A DNA stretch of 64,000 nt from Rhizobium sp. BK313 (lineage in GTDB: Bacteria; Pseudomonadota; Alphaproteobacteria; Rhizobiales; Rhizobiaceae). The translations under genes were made by a program, and so were the position numbers. The notes under the pieces are model-generated. The model ran no database searches and was not told where the DNA came from. It was given only the letters and a program-made list of their open reading frames with translations. Positions 50,512-61,033 of the stretch are shown one piece after another; the first letter of the stretch is position 1, and the number at the start of each line of letters is the position of its first letter. Where the stretch lies: contig NZ_JACHZQ010000008.1 of assembly GCF_014193655.1 (NCBI RefSeq), positions 62,001 through 126,000 of the forward strand, written 5' to 3'.

Positions 50512-53500
50512 CTATGGCGTTGCCTGGGCCGGGAGCGAGACGCAGCCGTTGCCGTTGGCGAGGCAGACGAACGTTCCCTTGAAGCGCGGATCGGTGATCA
50601 GGTCACGGCTGTCATCCGCGGTTTCGGCATCGTCGGACACCGGGCGGATCGGCGCAAACCGGCCGGCGTCGAAGGTCGGCGTGACGGAACTTGCCTGTGT
50701 GCCGGGTTCGGGGTCGGCGGCCATTTCCACGGTCAGCACGCCGGGAAGGAAACTCATGCGATAATTGGCGGACGCCAGAAGCGTGCCTTGGGTGATCGCA
50801 TAGGCGCCCGGCTCGCTAAGGCTGGTTGCCGAGGTGGCGAGCCCTCCCGAAAGCCTGTCGCCATTGACCAGGCCCGCACTCCCGACCGTGTAGGTGAGCG
50901 CCGGATTGGCAAGGCCAAAGCGGCGGCTGAGAGTGTCGGCGGCGACCGTGATGGCGCGCTGGTTTATGGTGAGGTCTGCGCCCGTGTAGCTGATGGCGTA
51001 GTTGGCGTTGGCGAGCGACCCTTGCGTAATCGCGTAGGCACCGACATCGGCGTATTGCCCCGCCGCGGTCGAAAGCGATCCGGAGAGCATGTCGCCATTG
51101 ACCAGGCCCGTCGCCGTGTAGCTGAGAGTCTGGTTGGCATCGCCGTAGGTCTTCGACTTGGCATCAGCCGTCACCGTCAGCGCCCGCTGGTTCACGCTCA
51201 GATTGGCGCCGGCATAAGCCAGGGCGTAGTTGCTGGAGGCCGCAAGCGTCCCCTGGCCGATGGCATAAGCACCGACATTGGAATATTGCCCCGCCGTGGT
51301 CGAAAGCGATCCGGAGAGCGTGTCGCCATTGACCAGGCCCGCACCCCCGATCGTGTAGCGCAGCGCCGGATTGGCATCGCCATAGGTCTTCGACAACGCA
51401 TCCGCCGTCACCGTGATTGCGCGTTGGTTCACGCTCAGGTTGGCTCCAACATAGGTCAGCGCATAATTGCTCGACGCCGAGAACGAGCCGGTGATGGCAT
51501 AGCTGCCGACGTTGGAATATTGCCCCGCCGTGGTCGAAAGCGATCCGGAGAGCGTGTCGTTGTTGACAAGGCCCGAGGTTGTGTAGGTCAGCGTCGGATT
51601 GACGTCGCCATAGGCTCTCGACAGCGCATCCGCCGTCACCGTCAGCGCTCGCGGGGTGATCGTCAGATTGGCGGCATTGTAGGTGATGGCATAGTTGGCG
51701 TCCGCCAGCGTTCCCTGTGTGATGCCATAGGTTCCGACGTTGGAATATTGCCCCGCCGAGGTCGAAAGTGATCCGGAGAGCGTGTCGTTGTTGACAAGGC
51801 CTACGGCTGTATAGGTCAGCGTCGGATTGACGTCGCCATAGGCTCTCGACAGCGCATCCGCCGTCACCGTCAGCGCTCGCGGGTTGATCGTCAGATTGGC
51901 GGCATTGTAGGTGATGGCATAGTTGGCGTCCGCCAGCGTTCCCTGTGTGATGCCATAGGTTCCGACGTTGGAATATTGGCCCGCCGAGGTCGAAAGCGAT
52001 CCGGAGAGCGTGTCGCCATTGACGAGGCCCGAGGTCGAATAGGTCAGCGTCGGATTGGCATCGCCATAGGTCTTGGACAATGCGTCTGCCGTCACCGTCA
52101 GCGCTCGCGGGGTGATTGTCAGATTGGCGGCATTATAGGTGATCGCGTAGTTGGCGTTCGCCAGCGTTCCCTGGCTGATCGCGTAGGCGCCAACATTGGA
52201 ATATTGGCCCGCCGAGGTCGAAAGCGATCCGGAGAGCGTGTCGCCATTGACGAGGCCCGAGGCCGAATAGGTCATCGCCGGATTGGCATCGCCATAGGTC
52301 TTGGACAATGCGTCTGCCGTCACCGTCAGCGCTCGCGGGGTGATCGTCAGATTGGCGGCATTATAGGTGATCGCGTAGTTGGCGTTGCTGAGGCTGCCGA
52401 TGGTGATGCCATAGCCGCCAACATTGGAATATTGCCCCGCCGAGGTCGAAAGCGATCCGGAGAGCGTGTCGCCATTGACGAGGCCCGAGGCCGAATAGGT
52501 CATCGCCGGATTGGCATCGCCATAGGTCTTGGACAATGCGTCTGCCGTCACCGTCAGCGCTCGCGGGGTGATCGTCAGATTGGCGGCATTATAGGTAATC
52601 GCGTAGTTGGCATTGCTGAGGCTGCCGATGGTGATGCCATATCCGCCCACATTGGAATACTGCCCTGCCGTAGTCGAAAGCGATCCGGAGAGCATGTCGT
52701 TGTTGACAAGGCCCGAGGTTGTGTAGGTCAGCGTCGGATTGGCCTCACCATAGGCTTTCGACAGCGCATCCGCCGTCACCGTCAGCGCTCGCGGGGTGAT
52801 CGTCAGATTGGCGGCATTATAGGTGATGGCATAGTTGGCGTTCGCCAGCGTTCCCTGTGTGATGCCATAGGTTCCGACGTTGGAATATTGGCCCGCCGAG
52901 GTCGAAAGCGATCCGGAGAGCGTGTCGCCATTGACGAGGCCCGAGGTCGAATAGGTCATGGCCGGATTGGCATCGCCATAGGTCTTGGAAATGCTGTCCG
53001 CAGTGACCGTGATCGCGCGCTGGACGATGTCTGCGGTCGTCGTCGCGGTCGGGGCGATCGTATAGTTAGAGGCGTCCGCGCCGGAAAGAATGACGCCCGA
53101 GAGCGTCACGGCCTTGCTGCTTCCAACATTCTGGTCCGAGAATGTCGCTCCCGAATAGCCGAAGGAGACATCGTCATGGGTGACGACACCGTTCAGCGAT
53201 CCGGCGCTGGACACAGTCGCAACGGTCGAGCCGTCATAGGTCTTGCTGTCGGCGGTGATGCCGGTCAGCGACAGGGTGGCCTTGGCAATGTCGGCGGACG
53301 TCATTGCGGTATTGGAGGCGAGCGTATAGTTGCCCGCATCCGTGCCCCCGAGCGAGAGCCCGGTGATACCAACCGTCTTGCCGGCTCCGGCGTTCTTGTC
53401 GGCGAAGGCGCCGGCGGAGGTCGCAACCGTCAGGGCGTCGCCGGCGATCATGCCGGTGAAGCCTGCGCCCGAGGTCTCCAGCGTTGCACTCGTGGAGCCG

Positions 53501-56500
53501 TCATAGGTCTTGTTGTCGGCCGTGATGCCGGTGATGGCCGAGATCGTCGCCTTAGCGATGTTGGCTGTCGTCGTTGCGGTGTTGGAGGCGAGCGTATAGT
53601 TGCCCGCATCGGCACCACCGAGCGAAAGCCCGGACATGGTGACCGTCTTGCCGGTTCCGGCGTTCTTGTCGGAGAAGGCGCCGGTGGAGGTTGCAACCGT
53701 CAGCACATCGTTCGCGACCATGCCGGTGAAGCTCGCACCCGACGTGTTCAGCGTCGCACTCGTAGAGCCGTCATAGGTCTTGTTGTCAGCGGTGATGCCG
53801 GTGATGGCCGAGATCGTCGCCCTGGTGATATCAGCCGTGGTCGCCGCCGTATCGGAGGCAAGCGTATAGTTGCCAGCATCCGCGCCGCCCAGCGAGAGGC
53901 CGGTGATGCTCACCGCCTTGCCAGTCCCAACATTCTTGTCGGAGAACGCCCCGGAGGAGGTCGCGACCGTCAGCGCGTCGCCGGCGACCATGCCGGTGAA
54001 GCCCGCACCCGACGTATTCAGGGCCGCGTCCGTGCCGCCGTCATAGGTCTTGTTGTCGGCGGTGATACCTAAGATGCCTGAGACCGTGGCCCTGGTGATA
54101 TCGACGGTGCCGATGCTGAGAACATAGTTCGAGGCCAAACCGGTGCCATCGCCGAGCGACAGTGTGCCGAGCGACAATGCCTTGCCGGTGCCGGCATTCT
54201 TGTCGGCCATGGAGCCCGCGCCTGTCAGCGTCAGCGTCTCGCCATTGGCGAAATTGCCGAGCGACAGATTGGCGGCCGCGACATCGGTGCTACCGTCATA
54301 GACGCGGCCACCCGTAAGGTTCAGTACGCGCTGCGAAATCGTCAGCGCGCCGCTATAATCGACATAGGCCGTGCGGGAACCGGTCTCCGTCACCGAGACG
54401 ATGTCGGCGTCCGAATAATTATAGGTTCCGGCATTGGTCGTGGCCCCGATGGCGCTGCCCCAGGCAAACGAAACATTGCCTGTGCCGACGCCCGAAAGCG
54501 TTGCGCCGCTGATCGCAGCATTCGCGTCGCCATAGGTACGGGTGCCGCTGCCGATCGAGACATAGTCGTCATAAAGCCCGGTGCTCAGCGCGCGCAGCAT
54601 CATGTAGCCACCATTGGCGCCGCTTGTCGACTTGCCCCAGACTGTCGCAAAATCCCAGCCGGCATCGATGAAGCTGAAGGGATCGGCCATCTGCGCCGTG
54701 GTCAGGCCGGTCATGCCGGTCGCGGCGCCGCTACTGGTGCCGGAGGCCTGTCCGGTCGTCTCGGTGTCCCAGAACGAAGCGGTGACCGTTCCGTCGTTCT
54801 CGCCGGTCAGCCCGCCGCCGCCGGTGACCGCGCCAATCGCGTAACTGTTGCTGATCGTAGCAGCGGCGTAGTTTCCGCCTACGAGCCCACCCACCGTGTC
54901 GGAGCCACTGACAGCGCCGCTGGCATAGCTATTGGTGATCGTGCCGCCGTTGTCGCCCGCCAGCCCACCCGCCCGGCTGCCGCCGCTGACGACGCCGGTG
55001 GCATAGGAGCCGATGATCGTACCGCCCCTATCCGAGTTGTTGCCCACCAGCCCACCCATACCGACAGCGCCGCCGCCGACGGCACCGGTGGCATAGGAGT
55101 CGATGATCGCGCCGGAGTTGTAGCCCACCAGCCCACCTATAAAAGCGTTGTTGCCGCTGACGGCACCGGTCGCATAGGAGCTGCTGATCGTACCAAAGTT
55201 CATGGCGACCAACCCGCCAACGTCAAAACTGCCGGAGACCGTAGCGGTGCTGTAGGAATTGCTGATCGAACCGTAGTTCCAACCGGCCAGTGCGCCGACG
55301 TCGCTGCGGACGCCGGTGACCGATCCGCCAACGAGCCCAAGATTGCTGATCGATCCTGCCGAAACTGCGAACAAACCAACTTGGTCGTAGCCAGTCACGG
55401 TGAGGGCGCTGATGGTGTGGTTGTTGCCGTTGAAACTGCCTCTGAACTCCGTGTTGACGTCTCCGAGCGGCACCCAGCCGCCCGTCGACCAGATGCCGGA
55501 GGCGTTTGTGCCCGACGTCTCGCTGGCGTCGATATCATTGGCGAGCGTGTAGCTGCCGCTGAGGTTTGCGCCGATCAGCGCCAGCTGATGGAGATTGGTG
55601 ATGGCGATGATGCCGTTCGAATCCGCCGTTCCGGCCTCCGAGCGCAGGATAGGCCGCATGTCGCCGGCCTGATACCAAGTGTTGGCGAAATCCCAGCCAG
55701 CATAATTCGTAGCGTTGTTGGCCGAATCACGCATTTGTGCGGTCGTGAGGCCGGTTGCCGAAAACGTGCCGGAAAAGGATTGGCCGTAACCGCTAGATCG
55801 ACCAGTCGTGGAGACATCCCAGAAACTGTTGGTGATGGTGCTATAGAAATTTCGGCCCACCAGGCCCCCAACAGCAACACTCCCGTTAACCGCGCCCGAG
55901 GCGTAGGCATTGTCTATGGAGCTTCCGGAATCATTATAGCCCACTAGTCCGCCGACATATGTATTGCCGGTTACGGAGCCAGTGGCATAGGCAAAATTGA
56001 TTGTGTGATCATTGAAGCCGGCCAAGCCGCCAGCGTCCGAACCCGAACCGTAGGTTGCGCCGGTAGCGTAACTATTGCTGATCGATCCATGATTATAGCC
56101 GACCAATCCGCCGACTTCATAGCCACCGGAGACCGCAGCGGTGGCGTAGGTATTGCTGATCGAACCGGAATTGTATCCAACCAAACCGCCGACATCCTGG
56201 CTGCCGTTCACCGTACCAGTCGTGTAAGCGTTGCTGATGGTGCCGGTATTGTATCCAACCAATCCGCCCGTATAGGAGTAGCCATTGATAAACTCGCTAG
56301 TCAGTCCAATGTTTTCGATGGTCCCTGCCGAGTTACCGAACATTCCGAGATAATTGGTCCCTCGGTTGACCGTCAGGCCGGTAATGGTGTGGCCGGCACC
56401 GTCGAAGTTGCCGGTAAAGGCAGCATTGTAGTCGCCGACAGGCACCCAGCCACTCGTCGACCAGATATCGGCGGCATTGGTGCCGGAGGTTGCGCTGGCG

Positions 56501-59211
56501 TCGAGATCGCTCGCGAGCTTGTAGCTGCCGGCAAGGTTTGCGCCCATCAGCGCCAGCTGGTGCAGGTTGGAGATGGTGACAACGCCGTTTGCGTCGGCTG
56601 CCGCGGCTTCCGAGCGCAGGATCGGCCGCATATCGCCGCTCTGAAACCAGGTGTTGGAAAAGTCCCAATCGGTGTAACTGGAGGCATTCCGTGCCTGCGC
56701 TGTTGTTAGGCCAACCGCTGAGAACGAGCCGATATTTAGACCATAGCCGGACGACTGACCGGTGGTTCCTGCATCCCAGAAGCTGTTCGTGACATCGGAA
56801 TAATAGGTATTCATCCCTACCAGGCCTCCGAGGAAACTAGGGCTTGCGCCAGTGCCAGTGACAGCGCCGCTGGCATAGGCGTTGGTAATCGGGCCATAGC
56901 CCGTGCCGACCAAGCCTCCGATTTCAAAGTTTCCGCTTACGGCGCCGGTGGCGTAGGCATTCTCGATTGAGCCCCAGCTGAATCCCGCCAAGCCGCCGAC
57001 CTCGTTGCCGCTTCCGCGGACGGCTCCGGTCACGTAGGCATTGGTGATTGTGCTCCCATTCTCACCCAAAAGCCCGCCGACTTCATTGCGGCCATTGACT
57101 GCACCGGTGGTATAAACGTTGTTGATCGTGCTGTTGGCGCCATAGCCCACTAAGCCGCCGACCTCGTCGCGGCCACTGACGGTCCCACCGATCAAACTGA
57201 TATTCGCGATAGTCGCGCTATAGTTGAGATAGCCGAACAGACCAACGTTATCGGTGCTGGGGCGGTTGATGGTGAGCCCCGAAATTCCATTGCCGCCGCC
57301 ATTGAACGAGCCGGTGAACGCCACGCTCTCTGTCCCAATCGGCGCGAACCCCGCGCCGTTGTTCCAGGTGGCGGTGCCGGATGCGTCGATATCGTTTGCG
57401 AGTGACCACTGTGCTGCGAGATAGCTCGATGACGAGCCGATGCCCTGCAGGCCGTAGACATCCGTGAGCAAGTAAGGCGTGGCGCTCGTGCCATCGCCGC
57501 CGGTGGCGCGCAGGAACGAAGCGCCGTTGGTGATGCGGAAGTCCTTGGCCGAGAAGGCGGGCAGCGTTGCGCTGTTCTGCACCCAGTTGCCCGAAGCCAG
57601 CACGAAGGCGCCGACATTGACCGCCGCCGGCGCGGAAATCGTGCCGCCGGAAGAGACGATCAGGCCGCCATTTGCAGTGATCGCGCTGTTGATGTTGATG
57701 TCCGAGGCCGCCGCGAGCGTCAGCGTCGTCAGCGCATTCCAGGCGACTGGCGCCGATACGGTGATCGTACCGGCCTGCGGATTGGTGGCATCCGACGACG
57801 ATCCCGTCGTCACCGTGACATTGGCGGTTGCGAGCGCATTGGTCAGTGTATTGACGTTGATGACGCTGTCATTGCCGGTGGCGTTGAAACTGCCGTCGGT
57901 ATTGCTGTCCGTGCCGGACGAGATCGTCACGTCGTAGGGATCGAGCAGCAGGTTGCCGAAGGAACCATGCGCGGCCGTCAGGTCGGTAAGACCGGTATAG
58001 GAAAGCAGCGCCTTGCCGGATACTTCCGCCTCGCCGCCATTGCCAAAGAGCGAACCGCCGCGGGCGGTTATGGTGCCGGCGAAGCTGGTGAGATTGTCCG
58101 ACCACAAGACGACATTGCCGCCATTGCCTGATGTGATCGCATCGGCATCGATGATGGTGCCGGTATCGACGGTGAGCGTCTCGGCGTGCTTCAAGGTGCC
58201 GCCGCCCTGCCGCTCGCCGCCGATATTGACGGTGCCGCCGCCGGTCTTGCCGGAAGCATTCACCTTGGCAGAGGCGAGCTTGATCGACCGGCCGGTCACG
58301 GTGACCTTGCCGCCCGTGCCGGTAGCATTGCTGGCATCGAGCGTGCCGGAAACCGCCACCTCGCCGTCGCCGCCGGTGAGCGTGATGTCGCCGCTCCTGC
58401 CGGAAACGCCCTTGGCTTCGATCGTGCCGGACATGTTGACCGCCTGACGCGCCATGTCTCTCGCGGCGGCGGCCGAAAGCTGCACCGTACCGCCATTGGC
58501 GGAGATCTTGCCGCTGTTGGAGACGAGCGCTTTCGTGCCCGTAGCCGATGTCGGGATCGCCACCTGCAGGAAGCCGTCGCCGGCCAGATCGAGCGTCGCC
58601 TGCTCGCCCGAGCCAAGTGCTGCCTTGCCCATCGGCACGGTGATCACGCCGGAGTTCTCGACCGAGCCGCCGATCAAGGCGAGATAGCCGCCACGATTGA
58701 TGGTGATCGTGCCCGCATTGGTCACGGAACCGGATGCGCCATTGCCAGTAAACGTCCGCTTGCCGGCCATGAAGTCATTGTCAGAGATGCCGAGCGTCGA
58801 GGCGACGAAGGCGCCGGTATTGATGGTGCCCGTCGGGGTGATGGCAATGCCGTTGGGGTTGACCAGATAGACCTGTCCATTGGCGGTAAGGCTGCCGGCG
58901 ATCGTCGTCGTCGTCGAGCCGGTGACGCGGTTGAGGATGGCCGAGGAAGTATTCGGCTGGACGAAGGTGACGCCGTTGCCCTGGCCGATATTGAAGTTCT
59001 GCCAGTTGACGACGGCGTTGGCGCTCGTCTGGTTAATCGTCAGCGTGCCGTTTGATGGCGTGCCGATCGTCGCGCTGCCCGCCGCGACGCTCCCCCCCGT
59101 CGGCAGGGACTGGGCGAAGGCCGGATTGGCCCCGACCAGTGCCGTGGAAGCGAGCAGGGCGACGAGCCTTGCCTTGTGAGAGATGGTATTGCGGTCGTTT
59201 GAGCGAAACAT
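50512..59211 (-). CDS. Giant two-partner-secretion exoprotein (filamentous-haemagglutinin-like TpsA)
   Basis: A protein of about 2,899 residues. An extended signal ends near GANPAFAQSLP; the TPS secretion domain follows (about residues 35-260), with INQTSANAVVNWQNFNIGQ, VQPNTSSAILNRVTG and the diagnostic VYLVNPNGI. A repeat region of GLUG type (GGLVGYNSGSISNAYATG-like units) covers about residues 650-1540. Five YDG units (KTYDGSTSATL) come next, then ten MBG units of about 76 residues (KTYGDANPAMTYS). The C-terminus is a short acidic region with CLANGNGC. ATG 59211 lies 10 bp after the TpsB stop; a longer frame to 59274 overlaps tpsB. It probably forms a beta-helical surface adhesin. Confidence 0.9.
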   Translation of the reverse strand: MFRSNDRNTISHKARLVALLASTALVGANPAFAQSLPTGGSVAAGSATIGTPSNGTLTINQTSANAVVNWQNFNIGQGNGVTFVQPNTSSAILNRVTGSTTTTIAGSLTANGQVYLVNPNGIAITPTGTINTGAFVASTLGISDNDFMAGKRTFTGNGASGSVTNAGTITINRGGYLALIGGSVENSGVITVPMGKAALGSGEQATLDLAGDGFLQVAIPTSATGTKALVSNSGKISANGGTVQLSAAAARDMARQAVNMSGTIEAKGVSGRSGDITLTGGDGEVAVSGTLDASNATGTGGKVTVTGRSIKLASAKVNASGKTGGGTVNIGGERQGGGTLKHAETLTVDTGTIIDADAITSGNGGNVVLWSDNLTSFAGTITARGGSLFGNGGEAEVSGKALLSYTGLTDLTAAHGSFGNLLLDPYDVTISSGTDSNTDGSFNATGNDSVINVNTLTNALATANVTVTTGSSSDATNPQAGTITVSAPVAWNALTTLTLAAASDININSAITANGGLIVSSGGTISAPAAVNVGAFVLASGNWVQNSATLPAFSAKDFRITNGASFLRATGGDGTSATPYLLTDVYGLQGIGSSSSYLAAQWSLANDIDASGTATWNNGAGFAPIGTESVAFTGSFNGGGNGISGLTINRPSTDNVGLFGYLNYSATIANISLIGGTVSGRDEVGGLVGYGANSTINNVYTTGAVNGRNEVGGLLGENGSTITNAYVTGAVRGSGNEVGGLAGFSWGSIENAYATGAVSGNFEIGGLVGTGYGPITNAYASGAVTGTGASPSFLGGLVGMNTYYSDVTNSFWDAGTTGQSSGYGLNIGSFSAVGLTTAQARNASSYTDWDFSNTWFQSGDMRPILRSEAAAADANGVVTISNLHQLALMGANLAGSYKLASDLDASATSGTNAADIWSTSGWVPVGDYNAAFTGNFDGAGHTITGLTVNRGTNYLGMFGNSAGTIENIGLTSEFINGYSYTGGLVGYNTGTISNAYTTGTVNGSQDVGGLVGYNSGSISNTYATAAVSGGYEVGGLVGYNHGSISNSYATGATYGSGSDAGGLAGFNDHTINFAYATGSVTGNTYVGGLVGYNDSGSSIDNAYASGAVNGSVAVGGLVGRNFYSTITNSFWDVSTTGRSSGYGQSFSGTFSATGLTTAQMRDSANNATNYAGWDFANTWYQAGDMRPILRSEAGTADSNGIIAITNLHQLALIGANLSGSYTLANDIDASETSGTNASGIWSTGGWVPLGDVNTEFRGSFNGNNHTISALTVTGYDQVGLFAVSAGSISNLGLVGGSVTGVRSDVGALAGWNYGSISNSYSTATVSGSFDVGGLVAMNFGTISSSYATGAVSGNNAFIGGLVGYNSGAIIDSYATGAVGGGAVGMGGLVGNNSDRGGTIIGSYATGVVSGGSRAGGLAGDNGGTITNSYASGAVSGSDTVGGLVGGNYAAATISNSYAIGAVTGGGGLTGENDGTVTASFWDTETTGQASGTSSGAATGMTGLTTAQMADPFSFIDAGWDFATVWGKSTSGANGGYMMLRALSTGLYDDYVSIGSGTRTYGDANAAISGATLSGVGTGNVSFAWGSAIGATTNAGTYNYSDADIVSVTETGSRTAYVDYSGALTISQRVLNLTGGRVYDGSTDVAAANLSLGNFANGETLTLTGAGSMADKNAGTGKALSLGTLSLGDGTGLASNYVLSIGTVDITRATVSGILGITADNKTYDGGTDAALNTSGAGFTGMVAGDALTVATSSGAFSDKNVGTGKAVSITGLSLGGADAGNYTLASDTAATTADITRATISAITGITADNKTYDGSTSATLNTSGASFTGMVANDVLTVATSTGAFSDKNAGTGKTVTMSGLSLGGADAGNYTLASNTATTTANIAKATISAITGITADNKTYDGSTSATLETSGAGFTGMIAGDALTVATSAGAFADKNAGAGKTVGITGLSLGGTDAGNYTLASNTAMTSADIAKATLSLTGITADSKTYDGSTVATVSSAGSLNGVVTHDDVSFGYSGATFSDQNVGSSKAVTLSGVILSGADASNYTIAPTATTTADIVQRAITVTADSISKTYGDANPAMTYSTSGLVNGDTLSGSLSTSAGQYSNVGTYGITQGTLANANYAITYNAANLTITPRALTVTADALSKAYGEANPTLTYTTSGLVNNDMLSGSLSTTAGQYSNVGGYGITIGSLSNANYAITYNAANLTITPRALTVTADALSKTYGDANPAMTYSASGLVNGDTLSGSLSTSAGQYSNVGGYGITIGSLSNANYAITYNAANLTITPRALTVTADALSKTYGDANPAMTYSASGLVNGDTLSGSLSTSAGQYSNVGAYAISQGTLANANYAITYNAANLTITPRALTVTADALSKTYGDANPTLTYSTSGLVNGDTLSGSLSTSAGQYSNVGTYGITQGTLADANYAITYNAANLTINPRALTVTADALSRAYGDVNPTLTYTAVGLVNNDTLSGSLSTSAGQYSNVGTYGITQGTLADANYAITYNAANLTITPRALTVTADALSRAYGDVNPTLTYTTSGLVNNDTLSGSLSTTAGQYSNVGSYAITGSFSASSNYALTYVGANLSVNQRAITVTADALSKTYGDANPALRYTIGGAGLVNGDTLSGSLSTTAGQYSNVGAYAIGQGTLAASSNYALAYAGANLSVNQRALTVTADAKSKTYGDANQTLSYTATGLVNGDMLSGSLSTAAGQYADVGAYAITQGSLANANYAISYTGADLTINQRAITVAADTLSRRFGLANPALTYTVGSAGLVNGDRLSGGLATSATSLSEPGAYAITQGTLLASANYRMSFLPGVLTVEMAADPEPGTQASSVTPTFDAGRFAPIRPVSDDAETADDSRDLITDPRFKGTFVCLANGNGCVSLPAQATP
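50942..53010. repeat. Tandem 228-bp repeats encoding MBG domains
   Basis: The same point of the unit (GTCACC in the + strand) recurs at 51170, 51407, 51635, 51863, 52091, 52319, 52547 and 52775. The period is 228 bp except for one 237-bp step (51170 to 51407, three extra codons). Neighbouring units in the middle are almost identical, so the array is prone to expansion and contraction by recombination. Confidence 0.9.
53010..54340. repeat. Direct repeats encoding YDG domains
   Basis: Five units, each with a TATGACGG-type YDG core on the - strand, recur at about 267-270 bp (near 53233, 53500, 53770, 54040 and 54295). The middle three are very similar and differ mostly at third positions. Confidence 0.75.
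54640..57240. repeat. GLUG-type repeat region
   Basis: More degenerate repeats encode GGLVG-x-N-x-G-x-I-x-N-x-YA-x-G units of about 20-25 residues. Longer blocks containing LHQLALMGANLAGSY, and separately FWDAGTTGQSSG-like sequence, recur in groups. Three larger super-repeats are visible. Confidence 0.7.
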
Positions 59212-59221
59212 GGCGAGAGCC

Positions 59222-61033
59222 CTAGAACTGGAACGCTGCCGAGAGCGTAAAACGGTTGTCGTTCGAACCATCACCGAAGCGCTCGGTGCGGCCGTATTCG
59301 AGGCTGAGGGTCATGGAATTGAAGCTGGCCTGCTCGGCGGCGCCGAGAGCCAGGCCCGCCCCATAGGACGCCCCTTGCGTCCAGGCCATTTCCAGCGCGG
59401 TGGGATCGTGCAGAAGCACGCCGCCATAGGCCCCGAACAGATAGGGCGAGACGAGGAGGCCGCCGCTCGTTGTCCCGTCCGCCGCAAGGCCGGTGCCCTG
59501 TTGTGCCGGGAAAGCGGGTAGCGCGAACGGCAGGCTGAACGGCATCGTGAACGGAAACTGCGCCTCGGCGCGGACGACGAAGCCGTCATCGCCCTGCATC
59601 AAGCCGGACGGGAACGTCGAAAGGCCGGTGGTCGAAGCAAGCCCGATCTGCTCGGAATCGAGCAGCGGTTGGCCGAAGGAGGTCTGCGCCTCGGCGGCCA
59701 GATCGAAGGTCAGGTGTTCGGCGACCGGCTGGCGATAGCCAAGCGTGAGATCGAGCTTCTGGAAATCGTCGTTGGCGCCCTGCCGCGACAGCGGCGTATC
59801 GCTGGCGGCAGCGTCCGCAGCACTGCGCGCGCCCAGCCCATTGATGCCGAAGGAGCCGGTCAGCCCGGTCGTCAGCACCGAATCACCGAACACATACCAG
59901 GAGAGGTCCGCCCCGGTGCGCAGGATGCGCAGCCGGTCCTTCGACAGAGCGACCCCGCCGAGATTGATGGCGCTCAGTTCCTCGTCCTGCGCGTCGAACG
60001 CGCCGGTCAGGTTGAGCGTCAGATTGCGCGACCGGATCAGCGGGTAGTTGAGCCTGGCGGAATAGCGGGTGAAGTCCGACTGGAAGGCATTGCTGCCGGC
60101 CTCGGCTTCCGGCGCGGTGCGCGAGGCCGTCGCCTCCAGATTGAGGCTCAGTCCGTCATTGCCGAGCGGCAGGGTGACGCCGCCGGCCAGCATGCGGTTG
60201 CGCGGCGACCCCGAAAAGAAGCCGGTGTCGTTGTCGAAGCTCGGTAAGCCGGAGGCGCGCAGATAGACGAGCTCCCCGAAGCCGAACACCGAATTGAGGT
60301 CGACGCCCATGCCCGTATTGTATCTGCCAAGCTGGTCCGACTCCCGGTTGTCCGTGTTGAGGGAAAAGAGTACTGGCTTGTAACGGGCCTCGATCGTGAG
60401 GACGCTGCCGCCAGCCGTCGTCCCCCTGGAAAGGGTCGAGCGCAGTACGGCGCCTGGCAGGTCGCCGGCCAGCAGCACCCTTCGTTCGATCTCGGCATTG
60501 GTGATGCTTTTCCTGCCCACGAGCGGCGCCAGCAGTTTGGCGATACGGCCACGGATGTTGTCCGGCAGATGCGAGGTGTCGATCTTTTCCACGAAGCCGT
60601 CGATGACGGTGATGCGCAAGGTCGCGCCGTTCACGAGGCGTTGCGCCGGAAGCAGCACGCGCACCAGCGGATAGCCTTTTGCGGCATAGGCTGCCTGCAA
60701 ACGGCTCGCGGCGGCAAAGAGATCCGCAGCGGTGACAGTCTTGCCTGCAAGGTCCGCCTTCAACTTCGCCGCGTCCTCCGCCAGGGCGGGCAGGCCACCC
60801 TCTACGACGACACTTGCGATATGGACGTCGAGCTTTTCCGCACCGGCGGGTGCAGCCTGCCCCGCGCCTTCGGGGATCACGATGCCGCGCGCCTGCTTCT
60901 GCAATTGTGGTTCGAACGTCTGCGGCGTCACCTGCGAGGCGGTCTGCGCCAGGACCGGCCCCGCCGAAAACAGCATGATCGCCGTTCCGGCGAAAAGCGC
61001 GGCCCGCCGCGCATCGTCATATCTCGAAATCAA
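59222..61033 (-). CDS. TpsB outer-membrane transporter (ShlB/FhaC/HecB family)
   Basis: A 603-residue two-partner-secretion pore, transcribed just before its TpsA partner. A signal (AALFAGTAIMLFSAGPVLA) precedes two POTRA regions: IASVVVEGGLPALAEDAAK and TVTAADLFAAASRLQAAYA, then YPLVRVLLPAQRLVNGATL and ITVIDGFVEKIDTSHLPDN. The C-terminal half is a beta barrel ending in Phe (RFTLSAAFQF). I prefer the TTG start at 61033 after GGGG because it gives a normal signal peptide; ATG 61123 is open but adds an odd basic leader. It secretes the exoprotein by recognising its TPS domain. Confidence 0.87.
   Translation of the reverse strand: MISRYDDARRAALFAGTAIMLFSAGPVLAQTASQVTPQTFEPQLQKQARGIVIPEGAGQAAPAGAEKLDVHIASVVVEGGLPALAEDAAKLKADLAGKTVTAADLFAAASRLQAAYAAKGYPLVRVLLPAQRLVNGATLRITVIDGFVEKIDTSHLPDNIRGRIAKLLAPLVGRKSITNAEIERRVLLAGDLPGAVLRSTLSRGTTAGGSVLTIEARYKPVLFSLNTDNRESDQLGRYNTGMGVDLNSVFGFGELVYLRASGLPSFDNDTGFFSGSPRNRMLAGGVTLPLGNDGLSLNLEATASRTAPEAEAGSNAFQSDFTRYSARLNYPLIRSRNLTLNLTGAFDAQDEELSAINLGGVALSKDRLRILRTGADLSWYVFGDSVLTTGLTGSFGINGLGARSAADAAASDTPLSRQGANDDFQKLDLTLGYRQPVAEHLTFDLAAEAQTSFGQPLLDSEQIGLASTTGLSTFPSGLMQGDDGFVVRAEAQFPFTMPFSLPFALPAFPAQQGTGLAADGTTSGGLLVSPYLFGAYGGVLLHDPTALEMAWTQGASYGAGLALGAAEQASFNSMTLSLEYGRTERFGDGSNDNRFTLSAAFQF

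Noticed and set aside
50788..51771. Long + strand open frame antisense to the exoprotein
   Set aside because: It arises from the 228-bp repeats, which keep an opposite frame open. The product is repetitive and Arg/Gly-rich with no recognisable domain.
50942..53010. Possible CRISPR-like array
   Set aside because: The period is 228 bp, the repeats are coding and in frame within a giant protein, and no spacers are present.
51976..54072. 698-codon + strand open frame antisense to the exoprotein
   Set aside because: Same cause: periodic repeats of length divisible by three keep the antisense frame free of stops. The TPS protein on the other strand has clear domains.
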